A stretch of 64,000 nt of DNA from Mucispirillum schaedleri (GCA_949287985.1 CASEIN010000047.1:44131-108130); one strand, 5' to 3'; shown: positions 35,525 through 44,273, numbered from the stretch's first letter. Notes: a model not told the origin generated them from the sequence alone. Numbers and translations: made by a program.

Positions 35525-36436
35525 TTATTGATTTGTTCCACCAAGACCTGTTAAATAACCATTTAATCCATTTCTAACAGATGTTGTTGTAAAATCACCA
35601 TCAGTTGTAGCAAAATCGGCAAATAACTGGTCAACTTCTGATATATTGCCTACTATACTTTCTAAATTAGATATATTACTGTTTAAATTATTAAGTGTAT
35701 TAGCTAAATCTTTTACTTCATCATCAGTTAATTGTTGAATTGTGCTGTCAAGACTACCTTGTGTTTGAAGCTGATTTATTACTTTTGTTATTCCTGCCTG
35801 AGAAGTAATATCTATACCATTTGTATCTATACCTACTTTATCTGCTAATGATTGAACAGTATTTGAGATATTTGTAACCGTTCCGAAGCCACCAGATAAA
35901 GAGCATACAAAGGCAGTATTATTATCTAATATGTTTGTAGTGGTATTTGCTGCTTTTACTGAACATGTAGTAACACCTTGGGTTAAAGTAATCTGACCAC
36001 CTAATCTTGCACAGCTTACAGTGTTACATACAACTGCAGCCTCATCAAAAAAGCGTTTTGCATTATTTATTATATTTTGAGAATTAATAGTATTAGCTTT
36101 TATTCCAATAAGTGTATAAAACATGTTATACATATCTTCTGTACTGCTTTTATTATCACCAATAAAGAAGCTAACTCCGTTTAAAATATCAAACCCGCCT
36201 TTACCTAATAATGCAGCAACATAGTTATGAGCTGCTTCATTAGAAAAAGTCTCATAATTTTGTGAATACAGGCTTAAGATTTTATCATAATCCTTATCCA
36301 TAAAAGCTTTGATAATCACACTGTTCACAGCTTCAGGTGATTTATCATTACCACCACCTGCAAACATACTTTCGCCACAGCCACTAATAGAAATAATTAG
36401 AATTAAAGACATAAAAGATAGCAATATTTTTTTCAT
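35525..36436 (-). CDS. Lipoprotein of unknown function
   Basis: 303 residues from an ATG with GGAGG five nt upstream. The signal peptide ends with lipobox ISISGC. Residues 40-100 resemble an NTF2-like helical start (VNSVIIKAFMDKDYDKILSLYSQNYETF). Three or four Cys in 145-200 could form disulfides, and the C-terminal third is a Gln/Asn/Leu-rich helix. It precedes two outer-membrane protein genes and probably works with them at the outer membrane; the role is not known. Confidence 0.7.
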   Translation of the reverse strand: MKKILLSFMSLILIISISGCGESMFAGGGNDKSPEAVNSVIIKAFMDKDYDKILSLYSQNYETFSNEAAHNYVAALLGKGGFDILNGVSFFIGDNKSSTEDMYNMFYTLIGIKANTINSQNIINNAKRFFDEAAVVCNTVSCARLGGQITLTQGVTTCSVKAANTTTNILDNNTAFVCSLSGGFGTVTNISNTVQSLADKVGIDTNGIDITSQAGITKVINQLQTQGSLDSTIQQLTDDEVKDLANTLNNLNSNISNLESIVGNISEVDQLFADFATTDGDFTTTSVRNGLNGYLTGLGGTNQ

Positions 36437-36583
36437 AAAGCCCTCCATAAAAATTTAATATTATATAAACTTACTATAAGTAAATGTCAAGTAGTGTCCA
36501 TTACATTAAAAATAAATACAATTATACTCTTAATAGATGAAAACCATTTAATATTTTAAAATAGTATATAAAACATCTATTAT

Positions 36584-36889
36584 CTAATCAAAATCAAATA
36601 TATCACTTAAAAAACTGCGTTTTTTATGTTTTGAATAATGACTGTGTTTGTGGTAATCATCATCATAATATTTTTTATCTTCATATTTTGGCTTTTCATA
36701 TTCCTGCCTTCTTGGTTCTTCATACTGCCTGCTGTGTTGATGTGGCATATTGTCTGATGAACGCTCAATAATTTTATCAAGCTCACCTCTATCAAGCCAC
36801 ACACCACGGCATTGTGGGCAGTAATCAATTTCAATACCACTTCTTTCGCTCATTACTAAATTAACATCATTACATACTGGACACTTCAT
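36584..36889 (-). CDS. TFIIB-type zinc-ribbon protein
   Basis: 101 residues; the start ATG at 36889 has GGAGG six nt upstream. The N-terminus MKCPVCNDVNLV with CPQCRGVWLDRGEL 20 residues later is the zf-TFIIB family signature (CPxC ... CPxCxGxWLDxGEL). The rest is a hydrophilic His/Tyr/Lys-rich tail (about 50-95), possibly metal-binding, ending SDIFDFD. It follows mutS by 14 nt. Function of the family is unknown. Confidence 0.85.
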   Translation of the reverse strand: MKCPVCNDVNLVMSERSGIEIDYCPQCRGVWLDRGELDKIIERSSDNMPHQHSRQYEEPRRQEYEKPKYEDKKYYDDDYHKHSHYSKHKKRSFLSDIFDFD

Positions 36890-36903
36890 AACCAACCTCC
36901 ATT

Positions 36904-39447
36904 TTATTCAAATGCTTTTTTATGCAGATTATGTAACATCTGCATTGCCTGCATTGGTGTAATATTATCTATATTTAATGATTTTAATTCTTCTATAACA
37001 GGGTGGGAGTCATCAAATACTAAAATTGGCTGCACAAACCTTTGAGTTTGGTTTTTACTTTTATTATCAGCATCTAGTGAGATTATTTCATGGTTTTCTA
37101 AATCATGGAGCACTTGTTCTGCCCGTGCAATAACTTCTTCAGGAAGCCCTGCCATTTTACCAACATATATACCATAGCTTTTATCAGCTGTTCCTTTTAC
37201 AACTTTCCTTAAAAATATTACTTCATTATTCCATTCTTCTACACTTACAGTGTAGTTTTGTGCACCTTTTCCTTTTTCACCTATATCTGTAAGCTCAAAA
37301 TAATGAGTGGCAAATAATGTTTTTGCGCCTACATTGTTTAATAAATATTCAGCAACAGCCCAGGCAATAGAAATACCATCAAATGTGGAAGTTCCTCTGC
37401 CTATTTCATCAAGTATAATCAGGGAATTTCTTGTTGCATTTTGTAAAATATTAGCAGTTTCCACCATTTCTACCATGAAAGTAGATTCACCTCGGGAAAG
37501 ATTATCACTTGCTCCAACACGTGTAAATATCCTGTCAAGTAAAGGGATTTCAGCCATATCAGCAGGGACAAAACAGCCACAGTGTGCCATTAATGCAATT
37601 ATTGCACAAGAGCGTAAATATGTACTTTTACCACTCATATTAGGACCTGTTATAATTAAAAGCCTGCTTTCTTCATCATCTAAATAAAAATCATTTGGTA
37701 TAAATGGGTTTTTATTTTTATTTTCAACAACTGCATGCCTGCCGTTTATTATATTAATATTACCTTTTTCAAGTATTTTCGGCATAACATAATTATTTTC
37801 AATGCTTATTTTAGCAAAAGATACAAGTAAATCTATTTCTGCTATAACTTTTGCCATATGGCGAAGTATATCTGCCTGTTCAGCTGCATATTTTCTTATA
37901 TCAGAAAACATTGCATATTCTATATCTGCTAACTTTTCTTCAGCATTTAATATATTATTTTCAAGCTCTCGAAGTTCTTCTGTAACAAATCTTTCGCTGT
38001 TGGCAAGAGTTTGTTTTCTTTCAAAATAAGCAGGCATTTTAGTTGCATTAAGACGGGAAACTTCAAAGTAATACCCAAATACTTTATTATAGCCTATTTT
38101 TAACTGGTTTATACCTGTTGCTTTTTTTTGGGCTTCTTCCATCTCTTCTATTTTAGATTTGCCAGTTACTTTTATATCCCTAAGTTCATCTATATGGCTA
38201 TTATATCCAGTTTTTATAATTCCACCTTCTTTTATATTTGCAGGTGGGTCATCAACTATTGCTTTTTCTATTAAATTATATAAATCTTCAAAGCCGTCTA
38301 TTTTATAATCTTCAAATATAGAAGGCACAGATAAAAGCATAGCTTTTAATTCTGGCAGATTTTTTAAAGAAAGTTTTAGCCATATTAAATCTTTTGGTGT
38401 AGCACGCAGTGAAATTAACCGAGAAGTAATACGCTCTATATCAAAAATATTGGAAAGCAGCCCTGAAATTGTTTCTAAAAACGTAGGGTTATTTACTAAA
38501 TATTCTATGGTATTTAAACGTTTATTAATACTATATATATTTCTTAATGGGCGTAAAAGTGTGCTTTTTAAAAACCTTGCTCCCATTGGGGTAGATGTTT
38601 TATTAAGCACATAAAAAAGTGAATTTTCGATACCATTATTAGAATTTACTAACTCTAATGTGGAAGCAGCCACGTTATCTACAATTAAATTATCATCATC
38701 TTTTAATGTAACAGGCAGCATTAATTTTGTAGTAAGTATTAAATCATCAAGGTAATCAAGCGCCATTGAAATAGCCCATATATAACCTTTTTCTTCAATA
38801 AATAATGCTTTTTCACTTGTTACATTGTAATGAGTAAGCACTTTATTTAAAGCATTATTATAAACTTTACCTGTCTGCCTGAAAGTTACCGGTATATTAT
38901 TGATTTCAATATCAATATTAGAAATAATCTCTTTTACATCTATTCCAAGAGATGAGCTTTCAAGTTTTGAAGCTTTTATAGTTTTTAAGAACGTTTCTCC
39001 AGTTGTAACATCAATAGCAGCAATATATACACTTTCAAGTTCTGCATATAAGCTTAATAAAAAGTTATTATCAAAAGTAATATTTGCTTCATCTTCTAAA
39101 GCTGTAGCAGGGGTAACAACCCTTGTAACACCACGTTTTACAACACCTTTTGCAAATCTAGGGTCTTCTAACTGCTCGCAAATTGCTACTTTTTTGCCTG
39201 CCTTTAAAAGCTTTACTAAATAAGGCATATAAGAATGATAAGGTATTCCACAAAGTGGTATTTGGTTTTCAGATGATTTATTACGGCAGGTTAAAGCAAT
39301 ACCTAATATTTTAGAAGCAGTAATGGCATCATCACCAAACATTTCATAAAAATCACCCATTCTAAAAAATAGTATAGAATCAGGATACTGCTCTTTAATA
39401 TTGTAAAACTGTGCCATTGCAGGTGTTACATTTTTAGGTTTTTCCAT
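36904..39447 (-). CDS. mutS: DNA mismatch repair protein MutS
   Basis: 847 residues from the ATG at 39447; a GTG at 39465 overlapping the lapB stop would add six. MutS recognises mismatches and recruits MutL. The mismatch-binding GDFYEMF motif is near residue 30. The ATPase has Walker A GPNMSGKST, the ASDNLSRGESTFMVEM block, Walker B LIILDEIGRGT and the ATHYFELT motif. It lies at the end of a HIT-lapA-lapB-mutS chain. Intact, so the homopolymer tracts elsewhere in the window are not explained by loss of mutS. Confidence 0.97.
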   Translation of the reverse strand: MEKPKNVTPAMAQFYNIKEQYPDSILFFRMGDFYEMFGDDAITASKILGIALTCRNKSSENQIPLCGIPYHSYMPYLVKLLKAGKKVAICEQLEDPRFAKGVVKRGVTRVVTPATALEDEANITFDNNFLLSLYAELESVYIAAIDVTTGETFLKTIKASKLESSSLGIDVKEIISNIDIEINNIPVTFRQTGKVYNNALNKVLTHYNVTSEKALFIEEKGYIWAISMALDYLDDLILTTKLMLPVTLKDDDNLIVDNVAASTLELVNSNNGIENSLFYVLNKTSTPMGARFLKSTLLRPLRNIYSINKRLNTIEYLVNNPTFLETISGLLSNIFDIERITSRLISLRATPKDLIWLKLSLKNLPELKAMLLSVPSIFEDYKIDGFEDLYNLIEKAIVDDPPANIKEGGIIKTGYNSHIDELRDIKVTGKSKIEEMEEAQKKATGINQLKIGYNKVFGYYFEVSRLNATKMPAYFERKQTLANSERFVTEELRELENNILNAEEKLADIEYAMFSDIRKYAAEQADILRHMAKVIAEIDLLVSFAKISIENNYVMPKILEKGNINIINGRHAVVENKNKNPFIPNDFYLDDEESRLLIITGPNMSGKSTYLRSCAIIALMAHCGCFVPADMAEIPLLDRIFTRVGASDNLSRGESTFMVEMVETANILQNATRNSLIILDEIGRGTSTFDGISIAWAVAEYLLNNVGAKTLFATHYFELTDIGEKGKGAQNYTVSVEEWNNEVIFLRKVVKGTADKSYGIYVGKMAGLPEEVIARAEQVLHDLENHEIISLDADNKSKNQTQRFVQPILVFDDSHPVIEELKSLNIDNITPMQAMQMLHNLHKKAFE

Positions 39448-39464
39448 TTTATAACTAACCAGCA

Positions 39465-40565
39465 CTATTTAGGGTATATACTGTCATATGATGCACATTT
39501 TGGACAGTCATCTTTATATTCATTTGTTTCAAAGCCACATTGTCTGCATTTATATGAATGGACATCACTTAAAGCATGTATTAATAATTTATTGTTATAC
39601 CTTGATGCATATTCTTTTGCAGCTATAATTTTAGCATCAGGCAGTTCAATATATGATTCTAAAAGTATTTTTGCAGAGTGTGAGTCATTATTATACTCAT
39701 AATAATCAGCTAATGCTAAATGTATAAAAGGGTTTATTGCACCTTTTGAAGTTAAATCCCTTAAAATATTATGAAGTTCTGCCTCTTTACCTGCAGCAAT
39801 ATATGCTTTTTCCACATTTTTAAAATCGTTCATATCTCTTAAAAGACCATCATCAAGTATGGTTTTAAATTCTTCAATAGATTTATTTAATTTCTCATTT
39901 TGCAGGTATATTAAAGCTTTAATAATTCTAGCAGGACGGCATGCTTTATTAGTTTCCAGTGCTGATTTAATATATTTCATCGCATTTTGGATATTTTGAG
40001 CGTTAACAGCTTTTTCTACCATACATTTTTCAAAAAAACCGGGAATTGTTTTACCTGTCATTTTATTATATTTTGTATGGTAATTAATGGCATTATCATA
40101 ACTTTGTAATGCTAAAGCACTTCTAGCCATAGTAATAAGGTTTTCTGGTTTATTTAATACCTGGCTTTCCTGCTTTAAAAGAGCCACAGCTTTTGCATAC
40201 TGGCCAGCAAGCATATAATCATAAGCCAGCTCCCCATATAATGCATTTTTAAACTCTTTATCAATATCAGTATTTCCAAGCATCATTTCATGGATTTGGG
40301 CAGCTCTGGTATAATCACCTTTTTTCTTTTGTAAAAAACCAAGTATTAAATATATTTCAGGGTTTGCCTGCCCCTTAAAAGCCACATTTTTAAGCTGTTC
40401 AATAGCAGTGTTATCATCACCTTTAAAAAAGGCAGATATGGCAGTAACTACTGATGGATTAGGCTTTCTATTTTTCACAGAAGCATTTCTTCTCATTAAG
40501 AAAAATAAAAAAACTATTGTAATAATTACGGCTGCTGAAATACTTAATATCTCTGTATAAGTCAT
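39465..40565 (-). CDS. lapB: LapB (YciM) lipopolysaccharide assembly protein
   Basis: 366 residues. An N-terminal membrane anchor (about 6-24) is followed by TPR repeats (about 40-325) and a C-terminal rubredoxin-like metal site, CRQCGFETNEYKDDCPKC. This layout is that of LapB, which controls LpxC turnover and couples lipid A synthesis to assembly. lapA is 4 nt upstream, the known pairing. Confidence 0.88.
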   Translation of the reverse strand: MTYTEILSISAAVIITIVFLFFLMRRNASVKNRKPNPSVVTAISAFFKGDDNTAIEQLKNVAFKGQANPEIYLILGFLQKKKGDYTRAAQIHEMMLGNTDIDKEFKNALYGELAYDYMLAGQYAKAVALLKQESQVLNKPENLITMARSALALQSYDNAINYHTKYNKMTGKTIPGFFEKCMVEKAVNAQNIQNAMKYIKSALETNKACRPARIIKALIYLQNEKLNKSIEEFKTILDDGLLRDMNDFKNVEKAYIAAGKEAELHNILRDLTSKGAINPFIHLALADYYEYNNDSHSAKILLESYIELPDAKIIAAKEYASRYNNKLLIHALSDVHSYKCRQCGFETNEYKDDCPKCASYDSIYPK

Positions 40566-40569
40566 ATAA

Positions 40570-40956
40570 CTACCTTATGGCATCTTTAATATCGTTTGAA
40601 ACTGCCACTTCATTTTTTTCCTGCTGTTTAGGAAGTTCTTCACTAACAGTTTTTTCATTTTCTTCCTGGCTTATTGTAAGTTTTTGCAGCCTTTGGATTT
40701 CCTGCTTATCAGCTTTTATTTCTTTATTAAGTTTTTTGATTTTACTATTTAAGCCTATTTTTTCGCCATACATAGCAACAGCACCAATAACTATTCCTAT
40801 AAATAATGTAATAATTACAAGTAAAAATAAAGGTATCTCATACTGCACCACATTCATAAAAGGCTTAAATGTAACAGTAGCACCATTGCTTACAGAAAAA
40901 ATTACAAGGTATGCTACAAGTAATGCTTGTATAATTAACTTAAATATTCTTAACAT
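40570..40956 (-). CDS. lapA: LapA-domain membrane protein
   Basis: 128 residues. Two membrane helices (about 6-26 and 40-64) with the FSVSNGATVTFKPF segment between them fit the LapA/DUF1049 family. A cytosolic coiled-coil tail (about 70-115, KIKKLNKEIKADKQEIQRL) follows. It begins inside the end of the HIT gene (17-nt overlap) and is followed after 4 nt by lapB. Confidence 0.85.
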   Translation of the reverse strand: MLRIFKLIIQALLVAYLVIFSVSNGATVTFKPFMNVVQYEIPLFLLVIITLFIGIVIGAVAMYGEKIGLNSKIKKLNKEIKADKQEIQRLQKLTISQEENEKTVSEELPKQQEKNEVAVSNDIKDAIR

Positions 40957-41446
40957 TATTTAATTCCTCCAAAATAGCAGTGCGCAGTTTATTATAAGTC
41001 GATTCTATATGTTCAGAAATAACTCTAGTTTCAGAAACAACAGGCATAAAGTTAGTATCCCCCTGCCAGCGTGGCACAATATGCATATGCAAATGGTCTG
41101 CAATACCAGCACCTGCCATGCTTCCCACATTCATACCAATATTAAAACCATGTGGGTTTAATGCTTTCTTCATAGCCTTTGTAGTAAGGCGAACAAACTC
41201 CATCATTTCAAGGGATTCTTCATTTGTTAATGATGTAATATCATCAGTATGCCTGTATGGTATAACCATAACATGACCATTATTATAAGGAAAAAGGTTC
41301 ATAATAATAAAGCAGTGGCAGCCTCTTTGAAGTATTAATACATCTTCATCTTTAGCTGATTTATAAGCGTTACAGAAAACGCAGCCTTCATCTTTATGTT
41401 TGCCTGTAATATAAGCCATTCTCCATGTAGCCCATAACTTATCCAT
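40940..41446 (-). CDS. HIT-family nucleotide hydrolase/phosphorylase
   Basis: 168 residues. The start MDKLWATWRMAYI is the conserved N-terminus of this HIT subfamily and has GAGGG four nt upstream, so the longer frame to 41503 is not used. A CxxC pair (CVFC) probably binds zinc with a downstream His. The histidine triad HLHMHIV carries the nucleophilic His. Family members cleave dinucleoside polyphosphates or AMP-lysine-type bonds. The ORF overlaps lapA by 17 nt. Confidence 0.88.
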   Translation of the reverse strand: MDKLWATWRMAYITGKHKDEGCVFCNAYKSAKDEDVLILQRGCHCFIIMNLFPYNNGHVMVIPYRHTDDITSLTNEESLEMMEFVRLTTKAMKKALNPHGFNIGMNVGSMAGAGIADHLHMHIVPRWQGDTNFMPVVSETRVISEHIESTYNKLRTAILEELNNVKNI

Positions 41447-41522
41447 AAATCCCTCAAAGCATATAATATAAGCTATTTTACAGATTAAATTATATTCTTG
41501 CAAGGTTTATTTTTATGAATAT

Positions 41523-42647
41523 TTATTTTAACCCACGAGAAAGAATTGTAATAATAAAAAGTAATGCACCAATTAATGAAAATGCAATGGTTAAGTTTGT
41601 ATGTTCTGATACAAAGCCCATAACAGAAGGACCTATTAATGTTCCAAAATAACCTACTGTTGCAACGGCAGATACTGCAATACTTAAAGGCATATTGCCC
41701 CTGTATTTTCCTGCTGCTGAAATAGTTACAGGCACCATATTAGCAAGCCCTGCTCCAGCTAAAGTAAACCCTATAAAAGAAGCAGCATTATATGGAATAT
41801 AAAGCATTATAATAAGCCCTGCAATAGCTGTAATACTGCTTGCAAATAATATAGATTTTGTAGAAAACTTTTCTGCTGTTTTATCACCTATGAATCTAAA
41901 AATACCCATAGTTATATAAAAAAGAGAAAAGGAATACCCTGCATATTCAGGCTGTATATTTCGCACTTCTCTCATAAATAATGCACTCCAGTCAAGAATA
42001 ACACCTTCTGCCACAAATGCAATAAAGCATATCATACCCAGCACAAAAAGAATACGTGTTGGTTTAATAAATATTTTTTGCGGTTTATCACCACCGTATG
42101 TTAAAAGTGTAGGAATAATGGTAATTAAAAGTATAAATATTATACCAGATATTATAAAAGCAGCATATGATGAACTAATAAATTTTAATAAATATGTAAG
42201 CAGTAGTATCCCAAAAAATACCCCAAAGCTATACATACTGTGAAAGCCTGCCATTAAATGCTTTTTCATATTTTCTTCCACTATTGCACCTTGTATATTT
42301 AATGTAACATCAAGCATACCAAGCCCCATACCAAATAAAAACATGAAAAGACCAGTTAAATATACATTACTAGAAACTGATAAAACAGGCAGACATATAA
42401 CAATAAGTGTTGTAGAAATTATAACAGTTTTTCTGCAGCCAATTTTTGCAGCAGTAAACCCTGTAAAAAACATACTGATAACAGCACCTGTGGCTATTAA
42501 AAGAAGCAGCATACCAAGTTGAGCTTTATCAACAGAGAGCCTGTCTTTTACAAAAGGCACAAGCATAGCCCAGAGTCCAAAAGCAAGCCCTAAAATAATA
42601 TAGCCAATATATGTACTTAACCTGTGTTTAAATGTAATATTAGTCAT
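41523..42647 (-). CDS. Major facilitator superfamily transporter
   Basis: 374 residues with about 12 hydrophobic segments. The loop between helices 2 and 3 (GFTAAKIGCRKTVI) resembles the MFS G-x(3)-D-x-x-G-R-[RK] motif, with Asp missing. The MFMFLFGMGLGMLDVTLN segment resembles the FucP/NarK-like branch. It overlaps the upstream marR gene by 8 nt, so substrate-responsive control by MarR is likely. Substrate unknown. Confidence 0.82.
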   Translation of the reverse strand: MTNITFKHRLSTYIGYIILGLAFGLWAMLVPFVKDRLSVDKAQLGMLLLLIATGAVISMFFTGFTAAKIGCRKTVIISTTLIVICLPVLSVSSNVYLTGLFMFLFGMGLGMLDVTLNIQGAIVEENMKKHLMAGFHSMYSFGVFFGILLLTYLLKFISSSYAAFIISGIIFILLITIIPTLLTYGGDKPQKIFIKPTRILFVLGMICFIAFVAEGVILDWSALFMREVRNIQPEYAGYSFSLFYITMGIFRFIGDKTAEKFSTKSILFASSITAIAGLIIMLYIPYNAASFIGFTLAGAGLANMVPVTISAAGKYRGNMPLSIAVSAVATVGYFGTLIGPSVMGFVSEHTNLTIAFSLIGALLFIITILSRGLK

Positions 42648-43098
42648 TTTTAACCTCTTTTGAAATTACATACTCTAACAAATCTATTATTTTATTATAT
42701 TGAACAAGCATATTTTCTAATACTTCCTTGCCCATATTTTCCATAATATAATTTTCTGCAAAATCTATTGTTTTTTGAACTTGTAGTAACAGATTTTCCC
42801 CTTTTGGCATAAGGTGAACATTAACTTTTCGTCTGTCATTTTCATTATGCTGCCTTTTTACATAACCTTTTTTTTCAAGCTTATCAAGCATTGAAGTTAT
42901 TGTCTGCTTAGGGATAAGCAGTTCTTCTGCTAAAATGGTAGGCTCAGTGATTTTATTTCTGTCATAAATTGCATCAAGCATATTAATATCAGCGTAAGAC
43001 ATATTATAATGTTTACAAATTTCAGCAAAAATACTATTTTCCTTTTTAACAAGTATATTATGCTTTCTTAAAAAATCAAAACTATCACTCATACTCAA
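42640..43098 (-). CDS. MarR-family transcriptional regulator
   Basis: 152 residues. A winged helix-turn-helix: TEPTILAEELLIPKQTITSMLDKLEKKGYVKRQHNENDRRKVNVHL has the recognition helix and the DxRxxxxxLT-type wing (NDRRKVNVHL). Coupled to the MFS gene by an 8-nt overlap. Its promoter contains a perfect inverted repeat, so autorepression relieved by a ligand exported by the MFS protein is the natural model (inference). Confidence 0.88.
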   Translation of the reverse strand: MSMSDSFDFLRKHNILVKKENSIFAEICKHYNMSYADINMLDAIYDRNKITEPTILAEELLIPKQTITSMLDKLEKKGYVKRQHNENDRRKVNVHLMPKGENLLLQVQKTIDFAENYIMENMGKEVLENMLVQYNKIIDLLEYVISKEVKND

Positions 43099-43132
43099 CC
43101 TAAATTTTACAAGTATTGTATATTACAAAATA

Positions 43133-43161
43133 GTATTATCCTATTTCGGATAATCTGTCAA
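43133..43161 (-). promoter_or_regulatory. marR-MFS promoter with overlapping operator
   Basis: Minus strand: -35 TTGACA (43161-43156), 17-nt spacer, -10 TAATAC (43138-43133). Inside the spacer and -10 lies a perfect inverted repeat ATTATCC (43135-43141) / GGATAAT (43148-43154), exactly where a MarR dimer would block polymerase. The start codon is at 43098. Confidence 0.75.
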
Positions 43162-43183
43162 GAGAATAAATAAAATAAAAAAA

Positions 43184-43385
43184 GAGTATATCTCACATTC
43201 AAGTTTTATGATGTATGATAGGCAAGATTATTTTTAATACTGCATATATGATTGATTACTGGTAGATATTTTTAAAATACATAGTAGAAAATCTTTAAAA
43301 CTAAAATTTATATAAAGCAGTGTTTACAATTTTAGATAAAGTTAAATGGTTTAAGCAGAGTAGAAATTTTAACCGCCGATTTTTA
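43184..43385. repeat. Long direct repeat, left copy
   Basis: About 200 bp closely similar to 46174-46387. The first 120 bp align with few differences (both contain GAGTATATCNCACATTCAAG and ACTGCATATATGATT). The middle 50 bp diverge, and the end is again conserved: TTTAAGCAGAGTAGAA followed by ACCGCCGATTTTT. No open reading frame explains the conservation. The two copies bracket the small-peptide genes, the tRNA fragment and the sigma-like gene. Confidence 0.85.
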
Positions 43386-43475
43386 AAATTTTAGCTCATA
43401 CAAAGAGATATAATTTACATCATTTTTAATATAAAAACAGCTTACATATTAAAATTTAAACCCTGTATAAGCATA

Positions 43476-43562
43476 TTATCCCTTTACTATATCTAATATT
43501 AGATTAGTGGCAGATAATATTACAATAAGAATTAATAGTATAGTTTTTTGTTTTTCGCTCAT
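43476..43562 (-). CDS. Small hydrophobic peptide B (28 aa)
   Basis: ATG at 43560-43562 with AAGGG nine nt upstream; product MSEKQKTILLILIVILS followed by a short tail ending DIVKG. One predicted membrane helix with a charged N-terminal start, as in type I toxins or small membrane regulators. It follows peptide A on the same strand with a strong hairpin between them, and both begin M-[GS]-E-K. No known family is claimed. Confidence 0.5.
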   Translation of the reverse strand: MSEKQKTILLILIVILSATNLILDIVKG

Positions 43563-43574
43563 TTTCTTTTACCC

Positions 43575-43649
43575 TTGACAAAATTACGAAGAAAGGTTAA
43601 ATTATGGGTAGAGACACAGGGCTATATAATCCGCCCTGCATCTCTTTTT
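43575..43649 (+). terminator. Antisense-strand promoter and terminator between the two small-peptide genes
   Basis: On the plus strand TTGACA (43575-43580), 17 nt, TAAATT (43598-43603) makes a fair promoter. It is followed at once by a hairpin, AGAGACACAGGGC (43610-43622) with GCCCTGCATCTCT (43633-43645), and a TTTTT run (43645-43649). Reading through it would give an RNA antisense to peptide A. On the minus strand the same hairpin separates the two peptide genes. Confidence 0.5.
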
Positions 43650-43650
43650 G

Positions 43651-43743
43651 TTATAGTAGCTCTCTAAGTAGCCTTATAATCTCAATGATTGCGAGCACAA
43701 CCATTGAAACATCGGCTAGTGAGAGCTTTCTTTTTTCACCCAC
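43651..43743 (-). CDS. Small amphipathic peptide A (30 aa)
   Basis: GTG at 43741-43743 with a perfect AAGGAGG seven nt upstream (43757-43751). Product begins MGEKRKLSLADVSMVVL and continues hydrophobic with a charged end (RLLRELL), so it is a likely membrane helix. The opposite strand carries a long stem, AGCTCTC (43658-43664) with GAGAGCT (43721-43727) and a T-rich tail, spanning the whole gene. This is the arrangement of a type I toxin with antisense RNA. The opposite-strand ORF (ATG at 43604) is Ser-rich and less convincing. Confidence 0.55.
   Translation of the reverse strand: MGEKRKLSLADVSMVVLAIIEIIRLLRELL
43658..43737 (+). ncRNA. Possible antisense RNA 3' end with terminator, opposite peptide A
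   Basis: Plus-strand stem AGCTCTC / GAGAGCT followed by TTCTTTTTT (43728-43736), with nested pairs GCC/GGC and TCAATG/CATTGA inside. It covers nearly the entire peptide A gene in antisense. With the promoter at 43575-43603 the transcript would be about 125 nt. Structure is seen; transcription is inferred. Confidence 0.4.
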
Positions 43744-44033
43744 TCTTTAACCTCCTTCGTTTATTTCAGCTTTACAGCTGATTAATATTTGTATCATAAA
43801 ATTGCTTAATTATCAAGTGTTTTTGTGTTTTCATAGATTAATTGGTAAATTCTAAAAACCATTGCGAAAAAATAAATAAAAAAAGTGGTTGTTAACTCTC
43901 ATCTAGCTCATAATTCAAAAAAAGAACTTGACGCAGTTAATAAATTATGCTTTATAGATAGAAGCACAACAGAAGATAAAAAGAAGAATATCTATGACAA
44001 GTCTTAATAAATAACTTCAATCAGGGAAATACT

Positions 44034-44074
44034 GCCTCTGTAGCTCAGTTGGATAGAGCGACGGATTCCTAATC
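44034..44074 (+). tRNA. 5' half of tRNA-Arg(CCU), truncated
   Basis: The sequence runs acceptor 5' strand GCCTCTG, TA, D-arm GCTC/GAGC around AGTTGGATA, then ACGGA-TTCCTAA with anticodon CCT (44068-44070). After two bases of the 3' stem strand, tRNA similarity stops: no T-arm (GGTTCGAATC type) and no proper 3' acceptor follow. An AGAGG-TGGC at 44080-44089 could imperfectly re-pair with the acceptor. It is not a functional tRNA; it looks like a recombination scar or attachment site left by the element. Confidence 0.8.
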
Positions 44075-44095
44075 TGGTAGAGAGGTGGCATATAG

Positions 44096-44227
44096 ATACA
44101 TGAATAATATATAGTGATTATTCCATGTATATTTGTTAGAAGCATATATATATTTTTTCTAGCTAACCAAAAATATTCTCCTGCTTCTAACGGCAATTTT
44201 TTTACCGCCTATTATTTAATAGGCGGT
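44096..44227. repeat. Three successive inverted repeats upstream of the sigma-like gene
   Basis: (1) ATACATG-AATAAT (44096-44108) with ATTATT-C-CATGTAT (44117-44130). (2) GTTAGAAGCA (44135-44144) with TGCTTCTAAC (44182-44191), perfect 10 bp with a 37-nt loop. (3) ACCGCCTATT (44204-44213) with AATAGGCGGT (44218-44227), perfect 10 bp with a 4-nt loop. The ACCGCC core of the third also occurs in the flanking direct repeats. Such a set could be a replication origin, a transcriptional attenuator or recombination site; I cannot decide which. Confidence 0.6.
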
Positions 44228-44273
44228 GCATTCAACAAGATAATTTATCGTTTTTCTTTATTAGCGGTGCTTT

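Noticed and set aside
43604..43747. 47-residue plus-strand ORF with a ribosome binding site
   Set aside because: Ser-rich product typical of a shadow of a Leu/Ile-rich gene; the minus-strand peptide has a perfect Shine-Dalgarno. Kept only as an alternative.
43874..44007. Possible C-terminal gene remnant (ends DRSTTEDKKKNIYDKS) before the tRNA fragment
   Set aside because: About 44 codons, no start with a ribosome binding site and no family match; not enough to call.
44135..44191. Integron attC site (GTTAGAA ... TTCTAAC)
   Set aside because: The core triplets are in the wrong order (GTTRRRY before RYYYAAC) and there is no integron integrase or cassette.
44034..44230. Group I intron in tRNA-Arg(CCU), as known in Agrobacterium
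   Set aside because: No 3' exon (T-arm and acceptor) within several hundred bases, and no intron core elements recognised.
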